Source: Marchantia polymorpha subsp. ruderalis
Taxonomy: Eukaryota > Streptophyta > Marchantiopsida > Marchantiales > Marchantiaceae
Direction of reading: 5' to 3'
Length of the DNA: 64,000 bases
Assembly (NCBI GenBank): GCA_037833965.1
Contig: AP031358.1
Coordinates: 4,100,001 to 4,164,000 of the forward strand
Part shown: piece after piece, positions 35,001 to 53,600 of the stretch
How positions within the stretch are numbered: the first letter of the stretch is position 1
Layout of the letters: each line of letters opens with the position of its first letter
Notes under the pieces: generated by a model
What the model was told of the DNA's origin: nothing
The model's database searches: none
Seen by the model: only the letters and a program-made list of their open reading frames with translations
Position numbers and translations under genes: made by a program

Positions 35001-37148
35001 ATTTCACAATGTGATGATTAACTGCAACCTTCCAAGACTGTTCGAGCCGCAATTGCGGCGGGGTACTCTCCCAAGAGCAGCATGGTGCTATTTATTAACG
35101 AAGACACGACCACATATTCGACCACAAGTCTGTTTGAACTGAAACATTTCACTAATTTTCGTACACAAGAAACAAATAAACATATGTTGGATTGAAAGGG
35201 ATTGATGAGTAAATTCCATGCTTCTTCACGGGTCTTCAGAGGTAACGATAGATAAAGCGTTTATCTGAGGACGCATCAGTCCGAAGACTCTATCAATCCG
35301 ATGTCGATATCGAGTAGGTTTCGTGTAACGATCTATGTCTGTTATGGATGAAAGGGATCGCGCAACAAGAGAAATTTAATATGCCTTGCTGGACCTGAAG
35401 GCTAAGCAATCTTGCTGCTGCAGCTCATATCGTGTAGATTTGGACTTATATCGTGTAAACTCTGGTGACTTACAAAAGATATGAGTACTAACTTGCATAA
35501 ATGCTGTAGTAACATCTCAACGTGTCCTTGAGTGTCAAGTAAACTGAAGCCTGAGAGACCCTGCAATCGTTGGACAGATTTTTAGCATTTTTTGTGAGCC
35601 ATTGACGCTTGACTTCCCCACAGGAAGTGTTGTCCATTTTGGTGAGTGGAATTGTATACTTCACAACATGGCATCGCATAGTTATTGTACTCCTTTGAAC
35701 ACAACAGTTCAGAGGAAGAGTACTGCGCATGCATTGCATATTTGCATGAGATCGAGGACTTCTAGAACGCCATTGACACCTGAACGAGGATCTGGCAACT
35801 CTTCACCACAGGTCCACTGAGGACAGTTTTGTCATGAAGATCCAACCATTCACCTTCATGGGCAGAAGAAATAGCTCGCTTTCTGCTTGCTGCTGAAGAA
35901 AAACCTTGCACTGTCAGTCACTCTGAACATACAGCTCATTTCTTCAGCTTCTAAATGCAGAAGTCGCCTGTTTCCTTCAACCTCCTTCTTTGTCGCTCAT
36001 AACATGTGCGACATGTCTTCCAGTCTTTGTCTCCTCAATATACTTCCTCTTCATTTAAAATGGGTTGCTGAGCTTTATCTGGACGGAAAACAGAACCTTT
36101 TTGCTGAGACTAGAAACTGGACGATCATGATCATTTAATATCTAATTAAAGTACAGACTGTGAAGGGTTCTCTCAAGGCACGGCCGGTCTCTGTCCACTC
36201 GAGTGCTAAAAAGCTCTTGGTTTGTCCAGACTGTGAGTTAGAAAAATAGTCTTCCATTTACTGGGAGTCTGATGGGCTTGAATCTGGTCTTTGCATCGCC
36301 CATCAGGTTTCATCAGCAGCTAGTTCTTCGACGAGTTTCTTAATGGGTGACAAGATTAACACATGATCTGAGAGTTTCCTGGGCATGTTCTCGTCGCACT
36401 AAATGCTCATGGGAAGACTAAAATCTGACCAAGTAATCATGACAGACTGTTCAGACAGTGTGGAAAACTTCCTAAAAGCATACGGTGTTGGGACGTGAGA
36501 CTTGTACCCGGAAGAAGAATGAGAGCCGGAACCGACCAGCCGATTGCGTCAATTCATTTCTAAGGTGCCTTAATATTGGGCAAGAACTTTGATCACGTCA
36601 ATAAGTCAACACAAGAGTCGTATGTCATGCTATTTCTGTTCGAATCCCTGGGGATTTTCCATCAAGTACAGCCTCATGAAAAATCGTATCCCAGTCACCG
36701 ACATTCAGAAGAACAACTCCACGTGGACCTTTTACATCACATTGCAATTGCAATTGCCGAGGCTTGAATAGCGTCCATGGCTACTGACCCTGTTCGTTGC
36801 GAATCTTGAGCCTTGGCAGCATGCTCTTTTTACTTCGAGTCGAAAGAAGTCAAGGCAGCCGAAGCAGTGATGATGATGTGTTTGTCGTGTTCCTGATAAC
36901 TTCGAGACCAGCCATTGCACGGCCCAGTAGAGCAGATCATCTGCAGTGCATTACATGCCCATGTGGCCATCGTCTCTCTAAGAAGAAGAGACTTAAACGA
37001 AGAAGCTTGACGGCTGAACTTCGAGATTCGAGATGCTCTTCAAGAAATTATACCTCTACTTTAGTCGATTTGGAGCTACTAAACATCACGATGTCTGTGC
37101 AGCTATGCATGCAAGCAGCATGAGCACCATGGCAGTAGAAAGGTGTTG
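29004..37148. other. Long AT-rich spacer, no gene established
   Basis: Frames up to about 110 codons occur on both strands (29159-29494 plus, 36797-37123 plus, 33453-33202 minus) without recognisable domains or convincing splice sites. Minor structures are inverted repeats at 31149/31195 (AAGTCTCTTAAA with TTTAAGAGACTT) and 31391-31418, and an (ATT)n run near 33850. Confidence 0.45.
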
Positions 37149-37214
37149 CTTCAAACTCTGTGACTATGCAGCATACTTCGATCGAAGTATAGTGCATAGT
37201 CGAAGAGTTTGAAG
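37149..37214. repeat. 66-bp foldback with three paired blocks
   Basis: CTTCAAACTC pairs with GAGTTTGAAG, GACTATGCA with TGCATAGTC, and ATACTTCG with CGAAGTAT. Small mismatched bulges separate the blocks and there is almost no loop. About 27 base pairs form a closed dyad. The lack of a loop argues against a miRNA precursor. Confidence 0.85.
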
Positions 37215-38707
37215 ACTGATGTAATCATACCGGCTGCTGTGGTAAATTGTTATGAGCGCATGAATCCCATCTGAAGAATTAGGGGCAGAGAATTGAAATC
37301 AGAGTCATCGTTCCAAATATCTTCCTCACAAATTGCTGAAAGCATGAGCAGAGACATACCAAAACCTCTACATACAAACTGAAAGCAAAACTTCAGATTG
37401 AGTCATCCCAGTTCCTGATACCAGTGTCTATTCGATAGTCGAGCGAGGTCAAAGTAATGGCGATCCATTCTATAGATTATAGATTCCAAGATATTTACTT
37501 TCTCATGCCAAAAAAAAGGACGAACAACAAGGAATAACTTCACTTTTGGGCCATTGAATAGAGAGAAACTGGTTGAGAGAAGATTTAAGACATGTTCAAG
37601 ATAGTTTAGATTTACCACAGTTAAGAAAGACCATGCATAACCAAAAATATCCATGCACTTTCAATTATAAACGAAAGTTCATACATGGAGAAAAAGTACT
37701 TACATTTAAAGGTAATGCAATGGAAAAGGCTGATTTCAAATGTAATTTTTTTGGTATATCCTAAAAATTTGGAAATACATGGTGTAGATTTTTCAAAAGT
37801 AATACTCTATGACCACCACCAGTTCTATCATATATCTTCTCTTGACCAAAGCCTGATGGAGAACTTGAGCCTACTAAGGTCGCATGTAAAGAGACTAATT
37901 CAGCTCATCAAGTTTTGTTCCTTGAATCTTAGTCGTTCCGTGGACATATGACATGTTATTGGTAAACATATTATCCAATTTCTCGTCTTAGTTTTATGTT
38001 AGACATTTATCTAGGGCATTCTCAGTCATAGTTTCCCATGCTGTCACAATGATTTTATTCTATATTCTATATTAGTTTATGATGTAAATTTGATTATTCT
38101 TGTATATAGTAAATATAAATATATATATATACAGCCTATATATAACTAATTCTTTCTCAATCAAAAACAAAATAAAATAAAAAATAAAAATAAAAAATTT
38201 CAAAATTTTTTTCCTAAAGAAAATCAAAACCAAGTGTTCTGAACATCTCTTTAGGAAAAATCATGCTTGATATATCCTTCTCTATCCAATCCAACAATGC
38301 TCACTTTATCAATCTCTCAGCTTTGTGCTCTTAGTTCGTCCTTCATCTTTATTTGATAATGCAAAATGTAGAACATTTTACATTGTCTATAATGCTATGT
38401 TGGTCATGCACATGAGCATCTTTTACTAATGAAGCACAAATTTTTCTAAACTAGTGCTGAAAAAACTTCCGGAGGCAATTTCTATCACAAAATTTGCATA
38501 ATAAGGATAAATCGACTCATGCAAAAAACTTTTGTACTCAAAAAAACTGATTCTCATTCTACAAATTCTAAATCTCGAAACTACTACACAACACCATCGC
38601 CCGGTAAAAATCTGGTGAATCTCAATGATGTGCTGATCCCTTTTTCTCCATTCTGTGTGTTTAAAATACAGAAATATGGAGTAAATTGAAATGAATAACT
38701 GAGGGCT

Positions 38708-38750
38708 TATTCTCCTCGTTAGACATACGGTATGTCTAACGAGGAGAATA
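38708..38750. repeat. Perfect palindrome, 21-bp arms, 1-nt spacer
   Basis: TATTCTCCTCGTTAGACATAC is followed after a single G by its exact reverse complement. It overlaps the next palindrome by five bases. Confidence 0.95.
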
Positions 38751-38784
38751 TACGCTTCGTATGTCACATACGAAGCGTATATTC
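38746..38784. repeat. Perfect palindrome, 19-bp arms, 1-nt spacer
   Basis: GAATATACGCTTCGTATGT is followed after a single C by its exact reverse complement. Its left arm starts inside the right arm of the preceding palindrome, and a partial further copy (GTATATTC) follows at 38789. Confidence 0.95.
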
Positions 38785-41700
38785 CGGTGTATATTCTCTC
38801 GGAAACACAGGAAACACTCGTTTTTGCATAGACGAGTCTCAAGACCGAATGTGATCATTTTCCTAACGTAGGGGGCAATTCTCGGCTTCTCGAATTCGCT
38901 AGTGTCCCGCTATGATGCATTCCCAGATTGTCGTGGAGATGTCCAGCACACTTGGCTCTGATCGGATTTCCTCGTCCTTGTCATCTGTGCCAGCAAGTGA
39001 AAACTTGGAGGACAAGCTGAACAAACTTGGAAATGGAACCCACCAGATTCATCCACATGGGATTCGAGAATCACGATTCAGAACATAGACATGATCTGGA
39101 CATGCAGAGGAACCAGGACCCTTTTTATATTCTGCAATCCTTGAGATGCAATATCCACTCCGCCGACTTTTTGCCAATTCCGGGTTCGGTAGTTTTGCTT
39201 CTACGGTCACGGACGAAAAGATCTTTCTCGAACATAAACCGAGTTCAACTTCACTTCACTTGTAGCGTCACAACTGTCAGATCGAGTCTTTGACAGTTTT
39301 CTTGTGAGGTAGGACTTCAGGGGACTTTAACTGCCTTGCGACCGAAATTCCTCTCTCATTTATGCTTCTCTCCCCGGACCTTCCAAGCTATTGCAGAAAA
39401 ATTAAAATCCGAACAAAAAGCCAGGTTCTTCAAATTTTGGCTATTGAGCTCATATCGGATGTCTGTGTAATTGTAGCTACTGATGGAATGTGGCTTTGAT
39501 TCCTTCCCTGGCTTGGAATTCTTGCAGCATTCCTGTCCACGTTTTATACATTTTATAGAATGTTCAGTGTGTTGGTTGTTCTGACTTCGACCGGGGACTC
39601 TTCTTTACAGTACAAGCCCAGTTGAGTGGCACGTTGCGTCTGATCGCTGTGATTTGGGCACGAGGTTTACTTCATAAAATTGGCCTCAAGCTGTGAGTGA
39701 GTCATTTGCTCGGGCTGATCAGATAGGCCAGACTCGAGAGACGTGTTGTGACGCCATTCGCCATGAGGAGTGATGTTGAATTTGTTGCATCTCCATGTTC
39801 ATCGATCTACAAATCGATCGACATACAAATCAGAACCCATGTCACCTCCGAGTCCGAGGTTTATCCACACCTCTCAAAGTTGGATACCGCAGGAAGATGA
39901 TCATATGCTCTATTCATAGGTTAGGTTTGCAAAGATTACATCACCTACCATAAAAACCTTTTCCACTTGAACACTTCAACATTGGAAAATGTAAACTAAT
40001 CTTTTATCATGAATTGTAATGTCATTCAAGATACATAAGACAGGTCTCATTAAATCCTCTGTCAGGTAAAGAGGTTATAGAGACCTTTCACATACATCGA
40101 TACAATAGATTCTATATGTTATAAAACTATTTCTAACTTGTATTTGATATCATCACAAACATTTATGATGATATTGTAAATCTCATATACATTAAATTTG
40201 AATCACCAATCAAATTGATTGAAATAAGTATTAAAACTATGTATTAAAAAAATTCTCAGCCGTTAATACGTAGACTTGTACATGAAAATCTTTTCAGATA
40301 TCACTTACCCACTCTTTAATAGTTTTTGCCACTCAAATGGTGATCTGTTGATCATTTTGTTACTCTTTAGCTGTGGATCTTCACAAGGAAGATAACTCTG
40401 TCATCACTACATTACCAAGGAAACAAGTTCCAGCGTGTGTAGTTTTTTTTTTGTTAAATATACATATTATAATGTAATCATAATCACCAACCCTATTATT
40501 CAAATAAATTTCTATCATAATCGTTTTCCTCCACCAAAACATTTTCTAGAATTATATCATCTCTTCAAAACGAACGTTTACAAAATTTACTTCGTCTGAT
40601 CTGACCATTCCATTCCATTCACATTCTTACTATTTCAGTTTATAATAATAATAATGTGTATTCTATCCTATACCAAAATTTAGGGACACGTGTTCTCGTC
40701 ATTTCTAGTAACACCATAATGAAATATAGATACATTTCCAAAATTTAAGACTGTGCACATAAAGAATTTCGTGAAACAAGGTGATCATTACTTTCTACAT
40801 CTTACTATATTCAGATCCGAGATAGATAATCGTAGTATTTATATAGATATTAAATGCTGTGTGGTTTTTCTTAGTCCCTTAAAACTATTCTTCTCAAAAC
40901 CTCATATTATGGTGTAAGTATTTCTTTTTTTCTTTTTTCTTTTTCAGAATGCATGATCACACGTTAACATTTGGAATGAAACCCATGTGAAATTGATTTC
41001 TAAGCGTCTTCTATAGCACGTGAGGTTCTATGCTTCACATTGAGAGAGGGTAGATATGCATTACAGTCGAATAGATTGAACGAATATGTGTACTTGCTTT
41101 CAGAGGACCAAGCTACGATTGCTAATCTTGTAAGTACTAATCGCCAACTCGTGACAAAATTTTGAGGGGATGATTATTTATATTCCTCGATGAATGAAAG
41201 TTACAATGAAAGTTCATAAGAATATATAGAGAGGTTTTTTCAATTTATATTTGGAATTGTATGCAATATAAAATTATGCATGATCGCTTCCACTTGTTTT
41301 TGAATCAGTGTATGAGAATTTACTATACTATGTGACATGCTGTATTACTTTCTGTACAGTGTGGTATAGCTTATGTTACACGTGTTTCTATTGCTCTACA
41401 AAGAGCACCATTCAGCACTATATAAAAAAGCAAAGTCATGTTAGGATCGTCTCCTTTTGATCTTGATAATACAGATAAAGCTCGCACATTCAGTGGGTAT
41501 AGAAATGATAAATAAACCTGACTTGGATGAAAATTACCCCCTTGCAGAGAAGTGATTGTGTGATATATCGCGTCACCTGAAACCAAATTGTGCTTACTTT
41601 CAGTATTCTCAAAGGTACTCGGTTGCTCGAATAGCCCCAAGGTCGCGTAGAATGGAGGATATGTTGTAAAATATATATCTGATCACGATAATATTGACAT

Positions 41701-43527
41701 TCATCCCCTTGTTATCCTGTTATTTATTGTGCATTTTTTTGTCTATGTTGGTTCTTCCCATAGTTTTCTCCACCAGGTTGGCCCCTATTGCTCATTAAAT
41801 GGTACCGAACTCATTATTTCCAGCTTGCATTTCAAAAAAATAGCTCTCAGTCCTTCCGCAGGTTATCAATTTCCATGAAAATATGGATATGGAGTGTACC
41901 AGAAGTAAGAAAGAAAGAAGCACTCAGTACTTAGACAACTCATCAATTTTCATGAAGCAGTGAAGTAATGAAAACAGTAATAGTTGTTGGGTGTATACAA
42001 CAATCTGTAACAAGGTTGGAGATACACGATGGAGAGATGGAGAAAAAGGTCGAACAATAAAGATAATAGGCTGCAATGAACTGAGATGTTGATGCAGGGA
42101 AATGTGATGGCAGAAGGAGGTGCTGACATTTAATTCACCTTAAAAGCCCGAAACATTTAGAGATTGTTTAACTGGGTTCTAGATGTACATCGCAAGCTGG
42201 ACTGTAATGGTAGCACAAACGGTTGAATCTTTACACTGTTTTATCCTGAAAACAATCATGACTTACTTCGACGTAATTGCGCTTCTTGTGCGGGCATGTG
42301 GTTCCAGAACAAAACTGTTGGCACCAAAAGCCGGCTTCTGAACCTACAATTGATATAGCTGACGTGGTAACTACGGGGCACGTGCTTAGTGAACTCAATC
42401 AACTGTTCTTAAAAGTTAGAGCTTCGAACTTAAAGCTTGCACCATATTGATGAGTAGTGTCTCGTCACCATAGAGTCGATCTCTGATTGTGAGTAGTGAA
42501 GATTGATCACTTTCCGTTAAAATGCCACATTTCAGTCCAACACGAAATGATGAATACAGATTTGTTTGCAGTTTCACATTTAGAATGAAGGCTAAGGGCA
42601 ATCTCAGATACAGTGCTCGATTCATATTCGATTATGCATATTCGATTAAGTCACAGGTTCCAAATGTTATTCGGGGATTCAAGTTCATATGACGAGAATC
42701 TAGCTGTCAGACTTGAGATCGGCTTGGTACAATATTTAGGATGTTTCGAAGTACATCAGTTACAGAAAAGAAGCTACTGGAAACAAAGGTTCAACGTTTT
42801 CATTTTTTCACACTGGTTTTGCAAAAAGACATTGCGTACCAACAAAGTGCACAATTTCAGTATGTATTGTACACTGTGACCTATGTATGGCAAGGTACGT
42901 GCAAGTCTTTTAAAACCGAGGTTTCCAGCAGCTACTACATTGGGGATTTTCAGTGAAACTCGATGTTCCAGAACGCCGGGCAAACGAGCTAAAAAGTCCA
43001 TAGCTTCTCCCTCACAAGAGGGCAAAAGCTTGTCCACCAGACGCTCGTCAGTCCAAAATTGCTACTCATGACATGCTCCAACAGGTATCAAACTCCCGCC
43101 ATCAATTTTGACTATCAATATAGTCTGAGGACCATACTGACAGCACTAATTCCAGACAAATTTACTTCTCGGTACAGACTAGATTGTAGTTCATACACGT
43201 TCCTTAGCTCACTAGGGACCAACTACCACTTCGTGTATGCGAGGCTAGGTACCTTAATTTATTTCCAACTTTGGAGCCCAATACTAATGGCTCTCTAAAG
43301 AATGAATGATTGTGTTGAAAGAATGAGTACAACTCTTGCTCGGATGAGCTTGACACATAACTAAACAAAGCTAGCAAAGATGTTCACCTTTTGCTGGGAA
43401 CTTTGTGTGTGATCTCCTGTAAAGTCTTAAAAATTCAATGATGGAGGTGTTGCTATGCTAAGAACCTCTGCTCATCTAGGGATTACAGGAATAAGCATCA
43501 AGACCTGTCTATCTACACGAAGATTGA

Positions 43528-49101
<5,574 letters not shown>

Positions 49102-50560
49102 ACTTGATCTGATCTCCCAACGGCGTTAAAACTAAAGCGACTGGACAGCACAGCTTGCAATTATTCCTCTAGAGGCTTCGAATTTCCAAAATTGACTGAA
49201 GATTGCAAGCGATCTCTGCAATTTGCCTCTCAATGCAAGGTTCATGCGCATAGTGCTCGATCGGACTCTTGGCGGAAACTTTTCTCCAGATTATAAAACA
49301 TTCGACCATTACATATCTTCGACGTGTTTCACGAGCTTCGACATGCACAAGTCCTCAAAAAACTCATATTCTCGGCCGCACATCGTCATTGCATCATCTC
49401 AACTCGTTCAAATCAAATTGGAGCCCGCACACTCAAAGGCGGCTAAATCTGGATCTGCTCTTTCTAGTGTACACAGGAGACTCTCACCATAACGCTAACG
49501 CTGTCGAAAAAGGAGGAAACCGAGATCAGCCGAGCATGGATCTAACCGATGTGCTCTCTCGGGTCTCCTCCTCGCGCGACGCTCGCTCGCTCTCTCTCTC
49601 TCTCTGCCTTCTTTGCTACCTCGTCACTAGCACGCTCCTCCTCCTCCTCCACCACCACCACCTCCTCTCCTCCTCCTGCTGTGAAGTGGGGCCCCTTCTC
49701 TCTCCCCCGTCTGCCATTACCTCCATTCCACTTCCGCCATTCTCCCCTCCTCTTCAACTCCCCCTTCCAAATCTCTCTCTCTTTCTCTTTCTCTTTCTCT
49801 CGGCAGCGGAATCTTTCAGCCCAACAGTGTCAAACGCTCTGTACAGTCTTCTCCATGCCCCGCAAGTCAGCACAGCACGCCTCAGCGAGCGAGCAAAAGC
49901 TCTTTCTCCTCCTCCTCCTCCTCTGCTGGCTGCCGAATCTATTTGCTTGCCCTGTCCATGCGCATCACCTTCCCTTCCCTTCCCTTCCCTTCCCCTCGTC
50001 TCCCCTCCCCTCCCCTCCCCTGGCCTCCACTGAAGCACTTAAGAGATTTGTTCCCTCGCATCTCTTCTTTTGCTTTTGTTGCTGCCGGAGAAGATTGGAA
50101 GATCTACGGAGTGAATGAGTGAGTGATTGAGTGATTGATCGATTTTTTGATTGAATGATTGCCTGAAAGGCTGAGGACGAGGCGGCTACGAGCGTGCGAC
50201 TCATAGCGTGGCACTTTCGGAGCATCATCAAGTGCTTGATTTCGCAAGCTTTTTCCAATTTTGCAAGCGCGTGCGTTTCAGGCCACCGTAGTGCGCCTTG
50301 TATTGTACGCTGGTTTATGCCTTGGGTCTCACCTCGTCACCGCTTCTGAAGATTCAACCATTTGATTGTACCTCACTATTGGACTCGAACCCAAAGGAGC
50401 CCCAAGAAGAAGAGACGTGGCCAAAGAACATCATTCTCACATGTAACGTTTTGCTGTGCACTTTGCTTCATGAGTTTCTTCATATCTTTTCTAATCGAAC
50501 TACTAAGGTCCACTTTGTGTTTCAAACATCGTTTGGTTCTTTTCAGCTGCAATTTTACAT
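49102..50560. other. CT-rich, leader-like region upstream of the epimerase
   Basis: From about 49560 to 50040 the plus strand is built of CT, CTC and CCTT runs (for example CTCTCTCTCTCTCTGCC and repeated CCCTTCCCTT, CCCCTCCCCT). Plus-strand frames here (49269-50033, 49549-50118) consist of Ser/Leu/Pro runs produced by this composition, so I do not call them genes. CT-rich tracts are common in plant 5' leaders and promoters. This may be the leader of an unrecognised plus-strand transcript or part of a promoter shared with the minus-strand epimerase. Confidence 0.45.
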
Positions 50561-50580
50561 GTGAGTCTCGTGATGATACA

Positions 50581-50680
50581 CATAAAATACGAGGACTGAA
50601 GATTTATTCTATTACATAAAATACGAGAACTGAAAATTTATCCTATCTCATAAAATACGAGAACTGAAGATTTAGAGCAT
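50581..50680. repeat. 34-bp minisatellite, about three copies
   Basis: CATAAAATACGAG.ACTGAA repeats at 50581, 50615 and 50649 with a regular 34-bp period and few differences. A partial fourth copy (CATACGAGGACC) follows at 50678. Confidence 0.88.
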
Positions 50681-50689
50681 ACGAGGACC

Positions 50690-53600
50690 AACAACTAACT
50701 CTGGGCTAATATACATCATGGAAATGCCAAAACTTTCATCGCACTCAATTAGATGGACTAAAGTCGTAACTAATTACACAACTCATTGAAAGGGTTGACA
50801 ACAATGACAAGTGAAGAGTTTGTGTGCTAATTTGGATAAGTTTGAAAATGAACAACTTTGGTGCTCGTATAACTAGATTGACGCATATGAAATAATTAAG
50901 CATATTGATAAGACAAGGGAACCAAAAAGGCATTCTCGTCAAGTATTAACTAAGACCTATAGATAAAACGACAAATCCATGATAGGGATTGCATTTCATT
51001 CCCAAATATAGTGCATATGAAATCGTATCTTGTCCCATTAGTGTTTATTGGGATTCTTCATCAAGCTTTAAACCTCTCATGGATTCAAACTTGCCGTCAT
51101 TACTCACGTTTCTAACATCATTTGCATAAAAATGGAACTACTTCACTTCAGATCCCATGCTTTAAAATGGATAAATCTTGTACTTTGAGAAATAAAAAGA
51201 ACACGACATTCTAAAATGGAAGGAACAAAACAGGGAATTTTTTGAATTGTAATTTCATGCACATGAAAAATTCATGATGTATTTTTGACGACTAATATTA
51301 TATTTTACTCACAAATAAAAGAAACAAAATCTCAGAATATGTTCTAAAACTTTCAATGATTTTCTAAGATTCATATGAAATATGAGGAAAATAGCTCACG
51401 AGGAAGATAGAATGTACGATAAATTTTCCAGAACCTTCAGACAATGCAAGTACATGATGTCTCGTTATTTGATATAAGCATGTTGAGCAACCACTTTCAG
51501 TATTAATAGTTGAGACTTGAAAACGTACAAAAACGTTGGACAACATGTAACAACAGAGTTTGAATACATTCCAAACCATTCAAATGAATTAATAACCTTG
51601 CAAGATTGAAAGCGGACATCAACGTCATACATGATTAAAAGAAAATTTTTATGTTATGTTCATATCATGTAGTTAAAAACATGCAAAGAAAATTTTAAAA
51701 ACTTGAAAAAAAAAATCATTTTGTAACAACGTGCATATGTTAAAATAGTAGTGAAAATTTATTTACAACATTTGATACACTTTGAATAGACTCTCATGTT
51801 AAATTGTGAAGGGTTGGTCATGATTATGGTGGGTGAAAGACGAATAACTATCATGATCTGCAAATTTTGGTAACATCAGATGGAATACACATACCCAACT
51901 TCAATGTTAAACTACTGAATGTGTTATATGACTCATCTTTCATTTGATTCTTCCTATGCTCTGGTCTTATTGAGCCAGCTGGCACGACTGGATTTAAGAG
52001 ATAAATTCCACCCAAAGAAGATAATCCAATTAAACAAGTCATTATTGATCCTGACTGGGCTCTTCTAGATTAATAATGGCAGGATAGAGGGGCGGTAAAG
52101 GTCATCTCTTAGCTATACACTAACTTATGTTCGATGGTGCGCTAAAGTTTACTTTCGAATTTATTACTTTCGATTACGTTAGAGTGTATCTTTATTCCAT
52201 CGAATACTATAAGTTCCGCTACAATCATGCCAAAATCAGCTCATATACCGAACTCGATTCGGTTAGTTGATAGTTTCCTTTGCTCGCAAGATAAAATACC
52301 AGGCTTTAACTATAATATGCTCCGAAAACATTTCAGATTCTTTTACTAAGTGGTGGTGGACGGGCGTGATGAAAACGATAGATTAATATAGATTAATAAT
52401 GTACATAGAATCTACTTCCGACACAAGAGAGCTATATTATGTTCGAGGGATGATTTTCTCGGAACATAGTAAATCAAGGTTTTCCTTGCATGAGGATGAG
52501 ATACTACTGCTCGATTGACCAAAAAAAATGCCAACCTTGAGCACGTGCACGAATACCGAATGACTATTGGATGAACATAGATGATTGTTAGGATAAAAAA
52601 CAATGCATTATGTGTTTGCACACATAATGCATTGTTATGGTGAGTTCTTTCTATGTTATTACGAACGGTTACTTTGTGTTGTTGCCTTGAAGTTAAGTTT
52701 TGTCTCTCCGTTCAACTCATTTACCTCTGTCGATGAAAAAGTCAAATAACATTTACCATGAATCTCTCCAAAGACATCTGGAAATTAGATACCTAATTCA
52801 CAACCTCAATCATTTTATAAAAGAGTCCACACATATGGAAGACGTATTCAATATAAATTTTCGAACAAACCTAGGCAAAAAAATTGTGAATTATATAGCT
52901 CCATTAGTGCAACTTAAGTAAAATTTAGAAGTAAATGAATCATGGGGAAGAGTGACGATCAAGGAAGCAAGCAAATTTTAATTTTTAATCAATTCTTTCA
53001 GTCCAGATATTATCCATACTGTGAATACGGATTTTGATTTCTCCGAGCACATCAACACTAAATAAAAATAAAAATACAGGGGTTTGCCTTAGGGAACGTC
53101 TAAATATATGTACAGCGAGATCAATATCAGATAATTGACTTATAATGAACTACCATGGTTAATCTAATTATAGATTTAAGAAATTAAAGGCTAATTTTAC
53201 GATCAATTAATTTATGTCATGCATCAAAGTCACTCGACGTCAAATTTGACTCTAGTCGTTCGATTGATTTACATTGTCTGAAAATTCAATTCATTACGTT
53301 TCGAAATTCCAAATATGATTTGGGTACATGTAATGATTGAAAAACAAACTAAATATGTACTTTAACTCCAATTGCTATTTGGTTCTATATTATGGTATTT
53401 GGATCACTTATCACTATAGCATTCATGCTGACTGTTTCCAAAGTGAAGTGAATTTGAATCTTATCTATACTTTACTACTTTTAATATGACAACATAATAT
53501 GTGTTGTCATATAAGAGTGGAACTTGGGTATGGTTTGCAATGGATAATCCTCATACATTAAAAATGTATCATTTTCACTGAAAATGAAAAATTAAGTTTT

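Larger units (their letters stand above)
37215..43527. other. AT-rich spacer, no gene established
   Basis: Besides the double palindrome at 38.7 kb, only short frames are seen. A minus frame at 43037-42774 (MDKLLPSCEGEAMDFLARL...) is fairly protein-like but unassigned. An (AT)n run lies at 38115-38132. Confidence 0.45.

Noticed and set aside
36620..36660. TGTTCGAATCCC resembling a tRNA T-arm
   Set aside because: The flanking bases do not form the T stem and no acceptor, D or anticodon arms are found at the right distances.
42774..43037. Protein-like minus-strand frame downstream of the epimerase
   Set aside because: Composition is plausible but there is no start context, splice junction or known family, and the plus strand is open over the same bases.
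49269..50118. 254- and 189-codon plus-strand frames
   Set aside because: They are translations of CT, CTC and CCTT repeats (Ser/Leu/Pro/Phe runs) in two frames at once. No start context, splice site or domain supports them.
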